From Panaeolus papilionaceus (taxonomy: Eukaryota; Basidiomycota; Agaricomycetes; Agaricales), in assembly GCA_015501605.1 (NCBI GenBank), contig JADNRZ010000019.1:186001-250000 (forward strand): a stretch of 64,000 nucleotides of DNA, given 5' to 3'. Below the pieces are notes generated by a model that did no database searches, was not told where the DNA came from, and saw only the letters and a list, made by a program, of their open reading frames with translations. How positions within the stretch are numbered: position 1 is the stretch's first letter; the number at the start of each line of letters is the position of its first letter. Position numbers and translations under genes: made by a program. Shown here piece after piece: positions 24,588 through 36,719 of the stretch.

Positions 24588-26833
24588 ATGTTATACAGTA
24601 TCGACAATATAATTGCATCTCGCGATCCTGAAGGTAGGTTCTTGGAGTATTATGTGTAGATCTCATCTAATCCATTCCTGGCAGCTCCTCTGGGCGCCCT
24701 CGATGGACAAGTCGCAGCTCTAATGGAACACGCGGGCGTGAAGTATGTCATCACCACTCCGAATCGAGACTACGTACCAGTACCTCCCGTTGGCGTGCGT
24801 CAGCTTCGTCTTCGTTCCAATCTCCGCTACGGTCTGGAGGACCATACCCAGTGGCCTCAGTTTCATGTGATGGACTATCCTCACCTATTTGCCATCCTCT
24901 CAAAGCCTCACGACATCAACAATGTCCTTAGTATTCTGTGGTGGACCCCTACTCAAAGCGACTTTGAATCAGATGCTACCAGCGCGTTTTCCGGGATGGG
25001 GCACCTGCCTCGGAAGAGGGTGGAACAGTTTCAAAGTTTGAAGGCGATGCTAGAAGATTCAGTCGCCGATTTACTCTCCAGTGAGAATCTCTCTCAGAAA
25101 ACCACCCAAGTCTTAACCTCGTTCAAATTTCAAATGTACAATGCTGTTGAGCGCCTCGCAGCGTTGGCAATGCCTTTCGACGAGGTTGTGTTCAACGTCA
25201 CCGAATTCCAGCGCGTCTACCTCTCCTTGGAAGCCATGTTGCGCTACCGGCGTGTCTACCAGCCTCGTCTCAACAACCCCGATCATCTACCTCCCCCATG
25301 TCCTGACAACAACATTATTGGCGCCTTTACTATGAACGGGAGTGTGGCGCAGCACTTGTATCGTGTAGGGGTCCCTGTTTGGTTCGTCCAGGAGTGGGAT
25401 GGCAGACCATTGCGACGCAATGTTCTGCAAATTGTAGACGTTGTCATGCCATGTCCTCCTTTCAAGTTGGCTGATCATTCCCCCCCATTCCCGACTATTT
25501 TCAGTGGTCTGATGACAGACGAGCAGCGCTATACCTCAATCTGTACATACTCTCTAAAGCGGCAGTTGAGTCCTGATCCATTCATGCGAGGCAACTCTGG
25601 CGCCGCATCTGGTATGTCAGGTATCCCATTCAAGGACCATCTTACTGATATTTCCTTGCAGTGCTAGCGTCTACATCAACTTCCTCAGTATGGGTAGCGC
25701 CCTCTAACCCGGCTCCTCGTAAGCAGTGCAAGTTTCTATCTCTTAACATGAGTTTAGTTTTATTTTAGATATCGCCATTTCCAATATGGCAACTCTTCAA
25801 GGGCCCAGTCATCCGCCGAAGGCAAAGAAAAGGAAACAGGACCCTGATCGTGCGTTGCATCATCAATCTTTATTGGGGCGTTAAACTAATAATGACCACA
25901 GAGAAAGTAGTATTTACGGGTCGCAACAAGTTCGAACCTCTAGAACATCCATTTGCGCCATATTCGATCCCTGCATGGAGGGATGCTCTCGTAGCAGTCA
26001 ATTATTCGCCCGCAAAAATCGTCGATAAGGCTTCTGCAGATCACAATTGCAACCAATATGTCTTCCCCGACCCCGGTCTCATCCTGAATTCAAAGCATAC
26101 AGATGTTTACATCCTAAACTGGCTTCGTTTGGACCGTGTCTGGCACCACATTGTCGCTGAGAATGGCACTCTTAGCCCTCAAGATTGGCGGTATTTACTC
26201 TTCCTCGATCTCAGTAAACCACCTCCTGATGGGAATGCTACTGTCCAACAACGATGTCGAGAACTATATGAAAAGTTACAGACGTGCGTCAACCGGTTTT
26301 CATCAAGCGTGAAGCTTGTCGACCAATTTTCAAATGCTCCAAGATGGAACAGCCAGCCCGTCACCGCCCCAGTCCCAGAGAGAACTGTCCGCGAAATAAT
26401 GTGGACTCTCTACAAGTACAATTTCACGTTTGAATTGATTTCGCTGGACCGACGTGCGTGCCTCGAGTTGGGTCCCAATCCAACAGACGAGAAGTTGGAT
26501 GAGCGGGAAAAGTTGATCAGGGCCTGTTTTGCCGCTGCTCGTTTCAAGTTGCCAGAAATCGATCCGAAGAACATTGGACTTGCCAGCGACGAGCTCGAGG
26601 ACAGGCTACCATACATCATAGCCCTCGGCAAAGTCATCAAATCTTGGACCCTTGACCCAGATCCTGTATTGTTGCTCTGCGACCGTCGGCGGCCAGAGTT
26701 GCACCTCGACCAATCTCGTCGCCACGGATTGGAGAGGGTTGTCACACAACTGTATTGCCAAACTTTTTGGAATTATTTTGGGAGGGCAGCTCAGATCCCA
26801 CACCGTCTCCATCGGTCGAAGAATGGACTTTGA
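24588..26833 (+). CDS. Conserved Agaricomycete hypothetical protein, 680 residues, CACTA cargo
   Basis: Exons 24588-24633, 24685-25611, 25662-25718, 25769-25849 and 25902-26833 sum to exactly 681 codons with intact splice sites. The N-terminal half contains the block RDYVPVPPVGVRQLRLRSNL and then RYGLEDHTQWP, a sequence type I recall from unannotated proteins common near transposons in mushroom genomes (memory, not a search). The short exon 4 has a basic PKAKKRKQ stretch, a likely nuclear localisation signal, joining two globular halves. The C-terminal half is rich in Trp, Leu and Arg with no motif I can name. No signal peptide or membrane segment is seen. It probably acts in the nucleus with the transposase or in element control, but this is inference only. 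Confidence 0.8.
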
Positions 26834-26936
26834 GTGGATGGAATGAGGACATGTGGAGTTAGGTTTTCTTGGACACCGATAACTATTTATTTAGTTGAGG
26901 CAAGCAGCTATTTACAGATCTAAAAAAAATATTTTA

Positions 26937-28104
26937 CTAATTGAAAGTGCAGGTAATATTTAGGCGTGTGCTGGGGTATGGCCTGGTCCGAATGAAGAGG
27001 CTTGTTTTCTTGGACAATTGTAAGTATTTCTCGCAAACGTTGTACAAAAAAAAACTAACCTTTACTTCCTTCAGATTAGTTGTGATGGTTGTATTACCGA
27101 ATTTACGTTTCTCGACACGATCAGTCACCGTGTAGTCCGTCTTCTGGACAACGGCGTCGTCGTCGGGAACAAGGACTTGAGGAACCGGGAAGTTTGGAGC
27201 ATCGGCTGGCTCCTCTTCTTCCACAAGGGCATTAGCTTCTGCCAGAGCTTGGTGGTACCATGCAACATCATCATCGGCTGCAAGAACAGGATTAGGAATG
27301 GGGTTGTCATAGGCTGGAGGATGTACATTGTGGTGGATTGGGTTGAAAATGTCATTGACAACAACGGGAGGAGCAACTATGGGAGCAGGAGCAGGAGCAA
27401 TATTGGGAGCGGGGACGGCTATGACTTCGGCAGCAGGTGCAATGATGGGAGCAGGTGCAATGATGGAAGCAGGTGCAACGATGGGGGCAGGTTGAATGGG
27501 TGCACTGTCAGGAATACCTGCGTCCTCCTTGATAGAAGGAACTGGAGAAACATTGCGACCAACAGTTGCGCGTTGTGAAGCAGAGGCCGAGTTCCCTTCG
27601 GCATTGTGACCAGCATTACGACGGGTTCTCGAGGTTGAATGGACTGATCCGGGTGGGTTGGCGTCACGTCTGCGAGCTGAGGAAGAGTAAGTCGTTTTTG
27701 TCGTTCTACTGAGCGTGGTTAGCTCACCTTGCAAGCGAGCAGATCTCCTTTGTGGGCCACTGGATGGTTCTCTTTGACCTAACAATGAAGCACATCGTTA
27801 GCCATATTCTGAGGAGGAAAAATACTAATTTACCTGCAGAATTGACATCGTCAACATCAGTAGGACTATGGGTCCGGCTACCAACAGTTGCGGCAGTCGC
27901 GAAGTCATGTTCGTCGTCGCCTCTTGCGAGGCGGACACTGATCTTGCAGCAGCTGGGGAGGTTGGGGTGGACCTGGCCGGTCTCGTTCCAGTGAGCGAGC
28001 TGGTTGGGGCAAGTGCACGCAACATCATCGCCACTGTCAGAGGCAGTGACGATGTCAGAAGATTGAGAAGAAGGGATTCCGTAGATTTGAGAGTGGGTAG
28101 ACAT
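26937..28104 (-). CDS. Pro/Ala-rich low-complexity cargo protein, 370 residues
   Basis: Two exons, 28104-27834 and 27778-26937, give 371 codons. The N-terminal exon is Ser/Asp-rich with a small cysteine set (CTCPNQ and a CCK pair). The centre is a degenerate repeat of Ile/Val-Ala-Pro-Ala-Pro units (about 27,480-27,330 in the DNA), followed by a more charged segment with DYTVTDRVEKRKFG. The last 35 codons may instead be spliced, since a GT donor follows the KEVK codons near 27,060. It is divergent from the gene at 28,752 across about 650 bp. I do not recognise the family; the repeat suggests a flexible linker protein. Confidence 0.6.
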
Positions 28105-28751
28105 GGTATGTTGGTACGCTTTCTATTTTTCTAGCAGAGTATTTATGCTGATTATAACTCCCCTTTCTAGGATTTAATTATATGTTACGCGTTGTGCTCA
28201 GGGCTCAGTCTATTGCTGTCAAACGGTTCCTCTCCGCTCTCGTTTTTATTAGGTTTAGCGTCCAAATTTTAATGATTTGCGTAGAGCCCCCCCCGCAGGG
28301 GTAGGTGTCTTCGAGGAAATATGAACCTGAATCCAACCCCAGACGGTGTTGACGTCACCCATAGACACGAGTCTCGCAAGTTGTGATTGGACAGTGTTTA
28401 TAGTGCGAGTTCCATTCCTCATGACCCTTTGGATACCATGACTAAATTGTCAGTTACAGACACACCATGATGTTCCGAAGACATAACGTGTACTAAAGAC
28501 CCCTGTGTACCACTTGACTAACTTGGATTTTTTGATCTTAGAATGTGAAAAAAAACCAGGAAAATATTTGCTGTTGAGGCTTTATCAGAGCGGGTTGTAT
28601 CGGAATGTCGGGTTTCACAGTCGCTCATCCTACCCCCCTCAACTCAAAATAAGAAAAAATAATGAAGGTGTGCCTGTCTCCTGACGTGTTTAAAATCACT
28701 TGCATTTCTTAACTTTTTCCTCCAATCCAATTGCCCACAAATTTTAAACAC
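28105..28751. other. Intergenic region between divergent cargo genes
   Basis: Probable shared 5' region of the genes starting at 28,104 (minus) and 28,752 (plus). It contains a C-run near 28,288 and AT-rich stretches but no repeat of the motif seen at 23.6-24.4 kb. No coding frame is supported. Confidence 0.4.
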
Positions 28752-30831
28752 ATGTCTCATCCTACCCATTCTGCTGTTAATGCTTGCTCCCGCTATCCTG
28801 CATGGTCTCCGCAACCTCAACACCTCAATGTTCCGTCTGCGGCTGCATTGCCCACCAACCTGATGACGAGTGGTCTAGGTCCACTTCGAGTTAGCCACCC
28901 AACCCCGAACTCTCAAAGCTCGATCGCAACGATCGCGGCTGCCATGTCTCGTGGCCCATCGTCTGTAGCGCCTGTACAACCTTTTTTATCTGCCATACCC
29001 GCCCAACCGTATGTATCTGCCCAACCTTTTTTATCTGCCATGCCCGCCCAACCGCATTTATCTGCCCAACCTACCGTATCTGCCATGCCCGCCCAACCCT
29101 ATGTACCAGTGCCCACCCAACCCTACTAATCTGCAGTACCGGTCCAACCTACCTTGTCTGCAGTACCCGCCCAATCTTCTCCATCTGGAAATCCTGTTCA
29201 TAACCCCCTGGCTGCTGCTGTCAACTCTCTTGGTGCCACCACCCCAAATGCACCCCCCGCAGCCATCGTAATCCCTGCTGCTCCTGCACAAGCTCCTGTT
29301 GAAGACGTGGACGATATTGAGGACAACAACCTCGAGGACGAAGAAGAAGAAGATCATGTTGATCTTCATTCAAAGGTCGTGGAATTCCGTCGGGTTATTG
29401 CTGCACAAAAACGTATGTCGTCTCGTTGTTCGTACTTACTTGTTGTGCTAATGTTTTTCAGGTGAAATTTCCGAATTACACGCCAAAGGAGTGGTCAACA
29501 TCCCTTCTGTGGCTTTTTTGGACGATGTTCCCGACGACTCCATTCCCAGACCCGCGAAACGTGCTAGCTACAGGCTTCAGAGCTCCATGGGTCTTGAGGG
29601 CAATCGGAAAATTTATCTTGCGATGCGTGTAAGTTGTTTATTTGCTCAGTCACAATATTTTATCTAATGGATATCTCTATTAGGCTGTCGTACGAGGCTG
29701 TATGAGCCATTGCGCAGAGAATTACAAAACGGTGTGGTTGAAGCAAGACCGAGAATACGTGATGACTGTTATCAATGTGGTATGTGCAGGTTTGTATTAT
29801 TTTTCAGGGTTACTTACAATACTTTTACATTTTAGGCACGCAACTGTTGCCCGGAATTCAGGCGCTATCAAGGTGGATGGCCGATTGAGGTCATGATGTC
29901 AACCTCCGGCAAATATAAACGACGTGCCGATTCCGTCAAGGCCGCGGACCCGTTGGGCCTCAAACAAAAGAAACAGGCAAAGGCTCGACTTCAAGCAAAG
30001 GCAGCAGAATTGGTTCGTGAAGGGGGTTTGGAGGCGCTTGGTATTGCTGGACTGGCTGGGCCTGTACCACAGGCAGTAGGGATTCAGGTCAACCAGGAGG
30101 TTACAGGTGGTGTTGAGGTTAATCAGGTTAATGAAGAGCACACAGGTATTCTGGTTGGTGAGGCGGCATGCACCGAGGAAGCACCAGCCAACGAGGAACT
30201 TCCTCCTCATCTATCGCTTGGTCACGTCGCCCAACCCACCCTGCATCACATCCATTCTCCTTGCCCCGCGCCATATTTCTTCCCAACTCCTGGACTCCAA
30301 CCAGCTTTACCGCTTCTTCATCATGTTGCTCCAGAACCAGCCAGCTTCCCAACCCCTGCATCCCATCTGGCTTCACCTACCCCCCAATTTAATATCAATC
30401 ACACTCTTCTGCCAGCCTACATCGAAAATCACGACTGGCACTCCATTCAACACCATGCTCAGCTTCACAATCCGTGCGCAGAAACCACCATCAACGACGC
30501 CTGTCCTCCGGCCCATGACAACTCCCCAATACTCATCAATGTCTCGAATCTTGCTCAAGTTCCGGCAGGCGACATTTTGCCACAGGTTAACACCTTTATG
30601 CCGCCCATTGACAATGCACCTGCTATTGTTGAAGGTGGCAGGATGCTTAGGAGCCGCGCACACGCTACAACTACATCGGCAGGGCCCCCAGCAAAGAAGA
30701 CAAGGATGGAGAAGAAGGCAGCAGCAGGAGCAGCAGGTCAGGAAAACACCATTGGACAAGAGGGAGAGGGGGGACAAGCAGAGGGAAAGGCGAAGGCGAA
30801 GGCGAAGGGAAGGGCCAAGGGAAGGAAGTAG
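28752..30831 (+). CDS. Cargo protein with PAQP repeats and basic C-terminus; one in-frame TAA
   Basis: Exons 28752-29412, 29462-29628, 29684-29779 and 29836-30831 are phase-consistent over 640 codons. The N-terminal region has a minisatellite-encoded repeat of about 8-15 residues around SAMPAQP (28,970-29,190). One repeat unit contains TAA at 29127-29129 where the other units have a sense codon, mostly TTA, so a single substitution explains the stop. Downstream are an acidic run, a conserved-looking block across exons 2-4 with several Cys/His (RGCMSHCAENY, then RNCCPEFRRYQGGWP), a Pro-rich stretch, and a Lys/Ala-rich C-terminal tail that looks like a nuclear or DNA-contact tail. Function unknown. 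Read as either a one-mutation pseudogene or a shorter protein starting after the stop. Confidence 0.65.
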
Positions 30832-31326
30832 GGGGGAACAGGCCAATTGGGACAGCGGTGTAGTATTCCGCATTTTTTATAATCTTATCTCTCATGGTGC
30901 AAAGGCACGAAAATCCGCTCACATTTTATCATATCTTTTTTTTCATAATCTAATCTGCCACATATGTAGACAGAAAACCCGTCGGCTACAGGTGCAAATA
31001 TACCCCATGTTTTCGTTGCACAGTGTCTGTTTTACCAGTCGTGAGAGCCAGCGGAAATTTATTTATGATAAATACCAGTGCATAAATACTCCCAAAAAAA
31101 TACGGATATCGAAAATTTAATAAAGGAAAAACCGCTGAAGTTGTTGCGGTAAATCCGGAGGGATACCTACGGTATTCCCGAACTTTGCTAGCTGTTTGTC
31201 AACCCTCACTCCATACAACCAACCCACACATCAAGAGAGGATATTTCACACCCTGCATGTGGAATTACCTCCTCTGATTGGTGGTTCCCGGGCTGCGGGT
31301 TTTCCGCATGCGCTGGGTTCACAGTG
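30832..31326. other. Right flank and terminus of the inner CACTA
   Basis: AT-rich 3' flank of the preceding cargo gene, then the right terminal inverted repeat (CACAGTG at 31,320-31,326). No gene is seen. Confidence 0.6.
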
Positions 31327-33168
31327 TTTAAATGCCTTGAAACCCACATGCCGCTGAAGGATAGAGAAGCGAAAGTCAATTTCTTCCTTTCCAACTGCAT
31401 TTATGCACCATTTGGCATCATGGTCCCAGAATTGCTTGTGCCAATGATGGAGTGGTTCACTGGTCAAAAAGATAGAGGGATCGGAGAGAACCCAGTCTCT
31501 CCAAAACGGTTCATGAACACCATTTAGGCGGTGCTTCATTGCCTCCTTCTCATAAGCCTCCAAGTCCCAGATATCACCAACAGCACTCTTGATAACCTCA
31601 AGTGCTTCAAGGGTATGATTGGGATGTCGACGAAGATGAGGAAAAGGATCACTGAACTGCTTGTAATTCGCTAGTGTTACAGAGGAGGTTTTGCCTGCAA
31701 CACATGCAATAAGAGCAGATTCTGGTGTATCAACAATGTAAGCGGCAAGGAAAGTAAAACACCAGCACATGTATCCCAGGGGATCAGAGAGCATGTGACC
31801 AGCCTGAGCCGCAGCTTTGAGCGGCTTCAAAACAATATCCAGACACTGGTGAAAGAGGCACACTTCCAATATTCCTCGAATCTTCCATTTGCGATGGATG
31901 AACTTTGGTATGGGAAGAAGGGCGAGAAGGACAAAAGCGTGGCTGGTTGCTTTGTTTTGGTAGTCTTTGCTTAAGTTGGCAAGGGACAGCAATAAAGGGT
32001 GTGCATAGCATGCACCAGTTCCTGAGGAGATATTGGTCTTGTTGGAGGACAGGATGACACCTAGCAATGTCGCCTGGGGGTGTAATTTTTCCTATGTATC
32101 TCTTTGAGTGCCTAGTTCTATCACATGAAAAAGATAGAAAGGGATACTTACATGGATGAACCAAGCCATATCTCCTGAAAGCCAATCTCCATAAAGTCGG
32201 GTTCTTGTTTCACAAGTCTCTTCACAAAATTGCCATAGCCGATAGGGATCGAACTCAAGAAAATCTTTTACAATAGGGTTATGGAGAATCGACTGAATGC
32301 ATTTCATGGGATCACGGTAGTAGAGAGTTACAGGATTTTTTGTGGGGACTTTTGTTTCAATAGTTGTGGATAACCAGGAGGGTGTACTGGGAAGCGCTTC
32401 AGCAAGATTTCGCAAAGTCTGTGCCATTTTGAAGCTCAAGCCCAACAATTTGATCTTAGAAAAAAAGGTCAGCACTTGTTGGTCAAGAAGATTAATTTAA
32501 TTTACCAGATCAAGCTTTAGAAAGTCATCAATACTCAACATACTAAGTCCGGATTGAAGGAGAAAATAAGCCAGTTCCCATTCCGCTCTTGTGGAGAAAG
32601 GGTAGTAGACATTACTCTTTCGCTTTGAAGCATGTATATCTTGATCAAATTTGTCCATGAATGTTTGACCTTCTGTGACAAAGGTTGGGGAAATGTGAGG
32701 GTACTTTTCGATGACAGGTTTGGTAGTTGCGTGATTTGGGTTGGGATGAGCGAAGATAGATTGTTCAATAGAGGCCTGCAGCTGTGACTGAGATAATGTG
32801 AAAGCATCTTCTGCAGTATCCATGGGTGTAACATCATCCCTTGCTTCGCCTCTGCTGGGATTTATCTTGTCTAGCACAGGAGCATCAATGTCCATCTCTT
32901 TGTTGTTCTCCATGCCCTCCAACTGGAAGTCAGGCTGAGTGACAGAGCTAGGATTTTCTGGTGAAGATGTATTTATTGCCAGTTCAGCATTAGCAAGACT
33001 ATGGGAAGACTCCTCTAAAGTTTGGGTTTGAAACTCATAAAGAGCTGAGCACTTAGAGACTGGTTGGTTCATGTGTCGGAGAACATCGGTTTCAGTGAAA
33101 AAACAGTGTCCGCAACGAGGACAAGGGAGAGTTGGAACCAGGGCTTCTCTTGTAGAGTGTTTAATCAT
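31327..33168 (-). pseudogene. Plavaka-type transposase, N-terminal and catalytic half (split gene)
   Basis: Exons 33168-32506, 32454-32152 and 32091-31327 are in frame. The N-terminus carries a C2H2-like finger (CPRCGHCFFTETDVLRHM), then an acidic linker, then the conserved Plavaka sequence: a YYPFSTRAEWELAYFLLQSG block, LYYRDPMKCIQ, and exon 3 with ILSSNKTNISS, the SDPLGYMCW-type block and EPLHHWHKQFWDHDAKW, which I recognise as the family signature. The frame is broken by the inner CACTA directly after the Phe codon at 31,332-31,330. The rest is at 17,525-15,783. Plavaka proteins are putative DDE transposases of basidiomycete DNA transposons; this one presumably mobilised the giant element, since its gene ends about 320 bp from the element's left TIR. 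Confidence 0.88.
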
Positions 33169-34488
33169 GCCAGTAGTGTAGAATGTATACCAGAAGAGAC
33201 ACAAGTAGCACAGAATGTCGTGGGTTGATGATCGTGTTAAGTCCAAGCCTCAGCACAAACCGTGGGAGAGTTCTGACATGCGTTTCACAACTTTCTGATC
33301 ACAGTTCAACGTTCAAAGTTCAATCCTTCTCAGTCATTCCTCTACCTGTGCTTCCCCTTTTCCCTCATCGACCTTTTTGTTCCTCAAATCACTGCACTGC
33401 TTTATGTATTTGTACTCTCACCTCACTCAACATTCCCCACCACACACTCTCAGGTCTACTAGTTCTCATCTCACCCACTGGCACCAGCTCATCTCGACCT
33501 TTTGCTTGAATATGATGATCTTTTAGCAGTGCCAACTTACCAAGGTATCTAATACACTGTCACATACCCGATTCCCTATCAAGTTCCACAACAAGGCAAA
33601 TAATGGTGCAGTATAGATATCCCACTAGGATATAATCAGTTACTGTGCACCAGGTCCTTTACTTTCTTCCAAATCCAAAGGTAACATTCATCCTAATATA
33701 ATTACCAACTCCGAGTCTTGTCTCACACTCTCTCAAGAGGATCCCAAGCTTTTATATTTTTGCAATCAAGATGGTTCCCTCAATCAAGTAGGGAAAGAAT
33801 TGCGCCTGATCTTCATGTGCGCAAAGGTTAGTGTTCTTTATCATCGCGTTCCAAACAATAACTCATTTAAGTCCCCTACATTCACAGACTACCTTCGCCA
33901 GCTCAGTAATAGTCCCACCAGGATTTTTTGGTCCCCCTCTAATGTTCCAGCATCAGGTAGGAGATCACTCACCTCCCAACAAGCTGAGCACCCTCGCAAT
34001 GGCTCACATATTCAGCACCAAAGCCCTTATATCAACTGTCGCATCCCTTCTTACCCTATCTCCCTCTCTCAATCCAAGTCGCACCATCACCAGCCCAACC
34101 TTCACCTTGCTTGCACCACCACTTATCTTCTTGTCATCTATGACACTGTCATCCCTGATCTCTTCCCTACAGAACAGACTTCGTTTTATTCTGTGTGGTT
34201 CGTTTTGTGAGTTTTTATTTTATCTCAAAGATGAGAGCTGTCCCAAATGTACTGATGATTGATAGTGTCGTGCTGGCGATGGCAACGACAACGGATATTC
34301 TCATTTATTCCGCCCTCATCTGAAAGTTGCATAGGACAGAGGTCCTTAACCGACATAGCAAGAGGTATTGTACATCCCTCAACCTACATATATTCATACA
34401 CCAGCTAACCATCGCCCTTCGCAGTCTTATCCACCGCATCAAGAGGGTGTGGAGAAGATTCAGGAGAGACTTATATCATCTCACTACA
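33169..34488. other. Intergenic region upstream of the Plavaka gene, no gene seen
   Basis: Contains the putative Plavaka promoter on the minus strand and 1 kb of pyrimidine-rich sequence. Several overlapping open frames of 65-143 codons occur on the plus strand between 33,800 and 34,480, but no splice-consistent or domain-bearing protein emerges. It may hold decayed first exons of the gene at 34,489. Confidence 0.4.
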
Positions 34489-35429
34489 ATGGTGCCCACC
34501 ATTGCTTTCTTCCCTCCTGCTCGCACTGTGCGCTTCTCACCCAGCCATGTATCAAGTGTCATTGAAGAAGACGAAGACAAGACAAAGAGTCAGATATCAG
34601 CGACTTCACTCTCTGTTCTTGCTACTACCGAGTTGGCTACTACGACTGCTATTACGCCATCTCAAATCTCAACAACAGTTCCTCTTGTGGATGTTGTTGC
34701 TGAGCCTCCTCAACAAGTGAGAAGACACATACCAGGATACTTCCTCAACAACATCACAGAGACCGAATATAGCATCAGCTCTCCCCCACCCCGAGCCTCT
34801 CGCTGTATCTCTTCCAACGGGCATACACGTTTATCCGTCACGGTGTTCCCTACAGATGCACCTTTCACAGACGACGAAGAAGAGCATGACGACCTGAACA
34901 AAGCCAACGTCTCTTCCACACCACCAGTTCCAACATCACAGAATGCAGCGCCCAAACCGACGACATCGACATGATGTGTATCGCAGTTGACAATATCCCT
35001 GAAATTCAAGACGAAGTCACACCCATTGATGAACCTAGCGTTAGCGAGGCCAGTGTGGTGGTTGTTCCTGGGATCGCATCTGGTGCTATCACCATTGACA
35101 CAGGTGTGGCAACGAAGGATGGCGAGACGACACCCAAGGGCCTTCCACATCCTTTCTTACCTCCTCCTTCCGATTCAGCAGCTCGCTGGACACGCAGATA
35201 TGGGAGAGGCACACTGCTTCACTCGCCAGTGCTGGAGCGTCTGGGTCTGGAGCAGGCTCTGGTAATCCCCCGCCTCCTCTTGGACTAGGCCTCGGTGCTC
35301 CTGGACTCGGACATTCAAACAGCAACAGCGACGCCAATCCCGATGCGGACGTCCAATCCCACCACACCCGCTCCATCAGCGCTTTCCTCCCTCAAATCCC
35401 CGACCTCGAAAATGACAGTTAAACAGACA
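34489..35429 (+). pseudogene. Decayed Ser/Thr-rich protein gene, unknown function
   Basis: A frame starting MVPTIAFFPPARTVRFSP runs 160 codons with a Ser/Thr/Val-rich composition and an acidic DDEEEHDDLN segment. Near 34,910-34,935 the likely coding frame shifts, continuing through DDIDMMCIAVDNIPE. A second shift near 35,160-35,210 leads to a frame ending in GLGLGAPGLGHSNSNSDAN and a TAA just before 35,430. The three segments look like one protein with two small indels. No domain is recognised. Lies within the giant element, co-oriented with the TET/JBP and DUF6532 genes. Confidence 0.4.
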
Positions 35430-36719
35430 ACGACAGAGAGCAATGACGGGAAGGTGGGGGGCGGTATTAGGGTTTGGGGAGTTGAATGGGAGTCATAGGT
35501 TTGGCGTTGGTGCTGGATATGGTGCTTGTTTTGGTGTTGGCACATCAGGGCATCATTGGATGGTGATGGAAGCAGGAGTGGAATACCTAGGACGACGCCT
35601 CGGGTTGGTACTACAAATGTAAGGGTGGAGAGAGACGTGGAGATATGGATTCCAACGGAGAGGGATACAGAGAGGGTGCCTGTTACGTTGGCCAAAACGT
35701 AGGTTTTTTTCTTTCTTTTTGTCAAGGCAATTAATAATGTTTGTAATTTTACTCAAACATACAGACTTGTTACACTTTATCACGAAGAATCCTGACATGT
35801 CTGGAATTTCGTTCGCGTTTGGTGGTTCATGAAGCAGAGTGGTTACAATGTAAGTGTATTATATCTCTCATTCACCCATCTAAATATCCTGGCTTATGGA
35901 AATTTTAATATCTATGCTTGTATTCGTGGTGTTATCGTGAAATGCAAATGGGAACCCATCATCAACAAAAGCTTCAAAAAATTCCTGTCCCAATCTTCCC
36001 CCTTCCCATCCTCGTCCACATTGCTATTCCCGAACCTCGCCTCTTCCTTTTTGTTATCACAACTTCCTCGCCCTCCCTTGCTTCTACCTCCACCTCGACT
36101 TCAAGGGCGCCAAAGAATCACAGGTGTCTGTGACGACGATGACTACAATAAAGTCAAATTGGATGTCGATGACAAGTGCAGGTGGTGCTGAAAATGTAGA
36201 CGAGTTGGTCTTGGGAGATTCGACGGTGGATGCGTCGTGTGGTTATGGGGGTTGATACTGGAGGAGGGGAGGGGGAGAGTGAGTTTGGGGAATTTGAGTC
36301 TGTGTTCTGGTGTCTCGCTCAGACTCTCCACATGTTGTGGAGAGAGAAAGGGAGGGAGCAAAGGGGGGGAGGACGAGGCCAGGTGTATGGTGCTCGATGC
36401 GGGAACCACATCTGTGAGCCTGAATACTAAGTTTAGGAGGCATAGGGAAAGGGATGGAGACGATAATGGCGACATGTTGGTGAAGCCTGTGCGATAAGAG
36501 GGAGAGTAGGAGTCGGAGCACTAGTAGCAGAGGAAAAAGTGCAGGAGAAAGTGAAGTGGGAGAGACAGAAGAGGATTCGGGGTGGGAGACGGGCATTTGG
36601 GGTCTGAGGTTGAAGTTGGTGGTGATGGTGCCAGTGTTGAGTAAGCATGCGCCACTACCAGGTGCGGTGGAAGGCTATCAGACCCCGTTGTGACAAGGTT
36701 GCATTTACTTCAACCACTC
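35430..36719. other. Purine-rich and low-complexity stretch, no gene supported
   Basis: G-rich on the plus strand (GAGG and GGGAGAG runs, notably 36,240-36,640) with mirror-image pyrimidine-rich frames on the minus strand. Open frames of about 60-136 codons on both strands reflect the skewed composition. I see no splice-consistent coding region. Confidence 0.45.

Larger units (their letters stand above)
17526..31326. mobile_element. Inner 13.8-kb CACTA element with intact transposase and cargo
   Basis: The left end reads CACTGTAGACCCAATC. The right end, reverse complemented, reads CACTGTGAACCCAGCG, so the two share CACTGT-RR-ACCCA. Both sides are flanked by TTT (17,523-17,525 and 31,327-31,329), a 3-bp duplication as expected for CACTA elements. 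The element interrupts the Plavaka transposase; excision with one TTT restores its frame exactly (...GFKAF-KEGISN...). It holds a complete Tnp2 transposase gene on the minus strand, another minus-strand gene near the left end, and cargo genes at 24,588, 28,104 (minus) and 28,752. Intact termini, duplication and transposase suggest a recent and possibly autonomous insertion. Confidence 0.9.

Noticed and set aside
28990..29200. Short intron removing the TAA at 29,127
   Set aside because: Possible GT-AG pairs around it are only 28-34 bp and shift the frame, so the stop is more likely a substitution in one repeat unit.
15783..33168. Two separate partial Plavaka transposons facing the same way
   Set aside because: The two halves are exactly complementary, the break falls between adjacent bases, and a TTT duplication with CACTG ends accounts for the gap. 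One interrupted gene is the simpler reading.
33800..34262. Plus-strand protein of about 140 codons
   Set aside because: Two overlapping frames are equally open over the same bases and neither connects to neighbouring exons.
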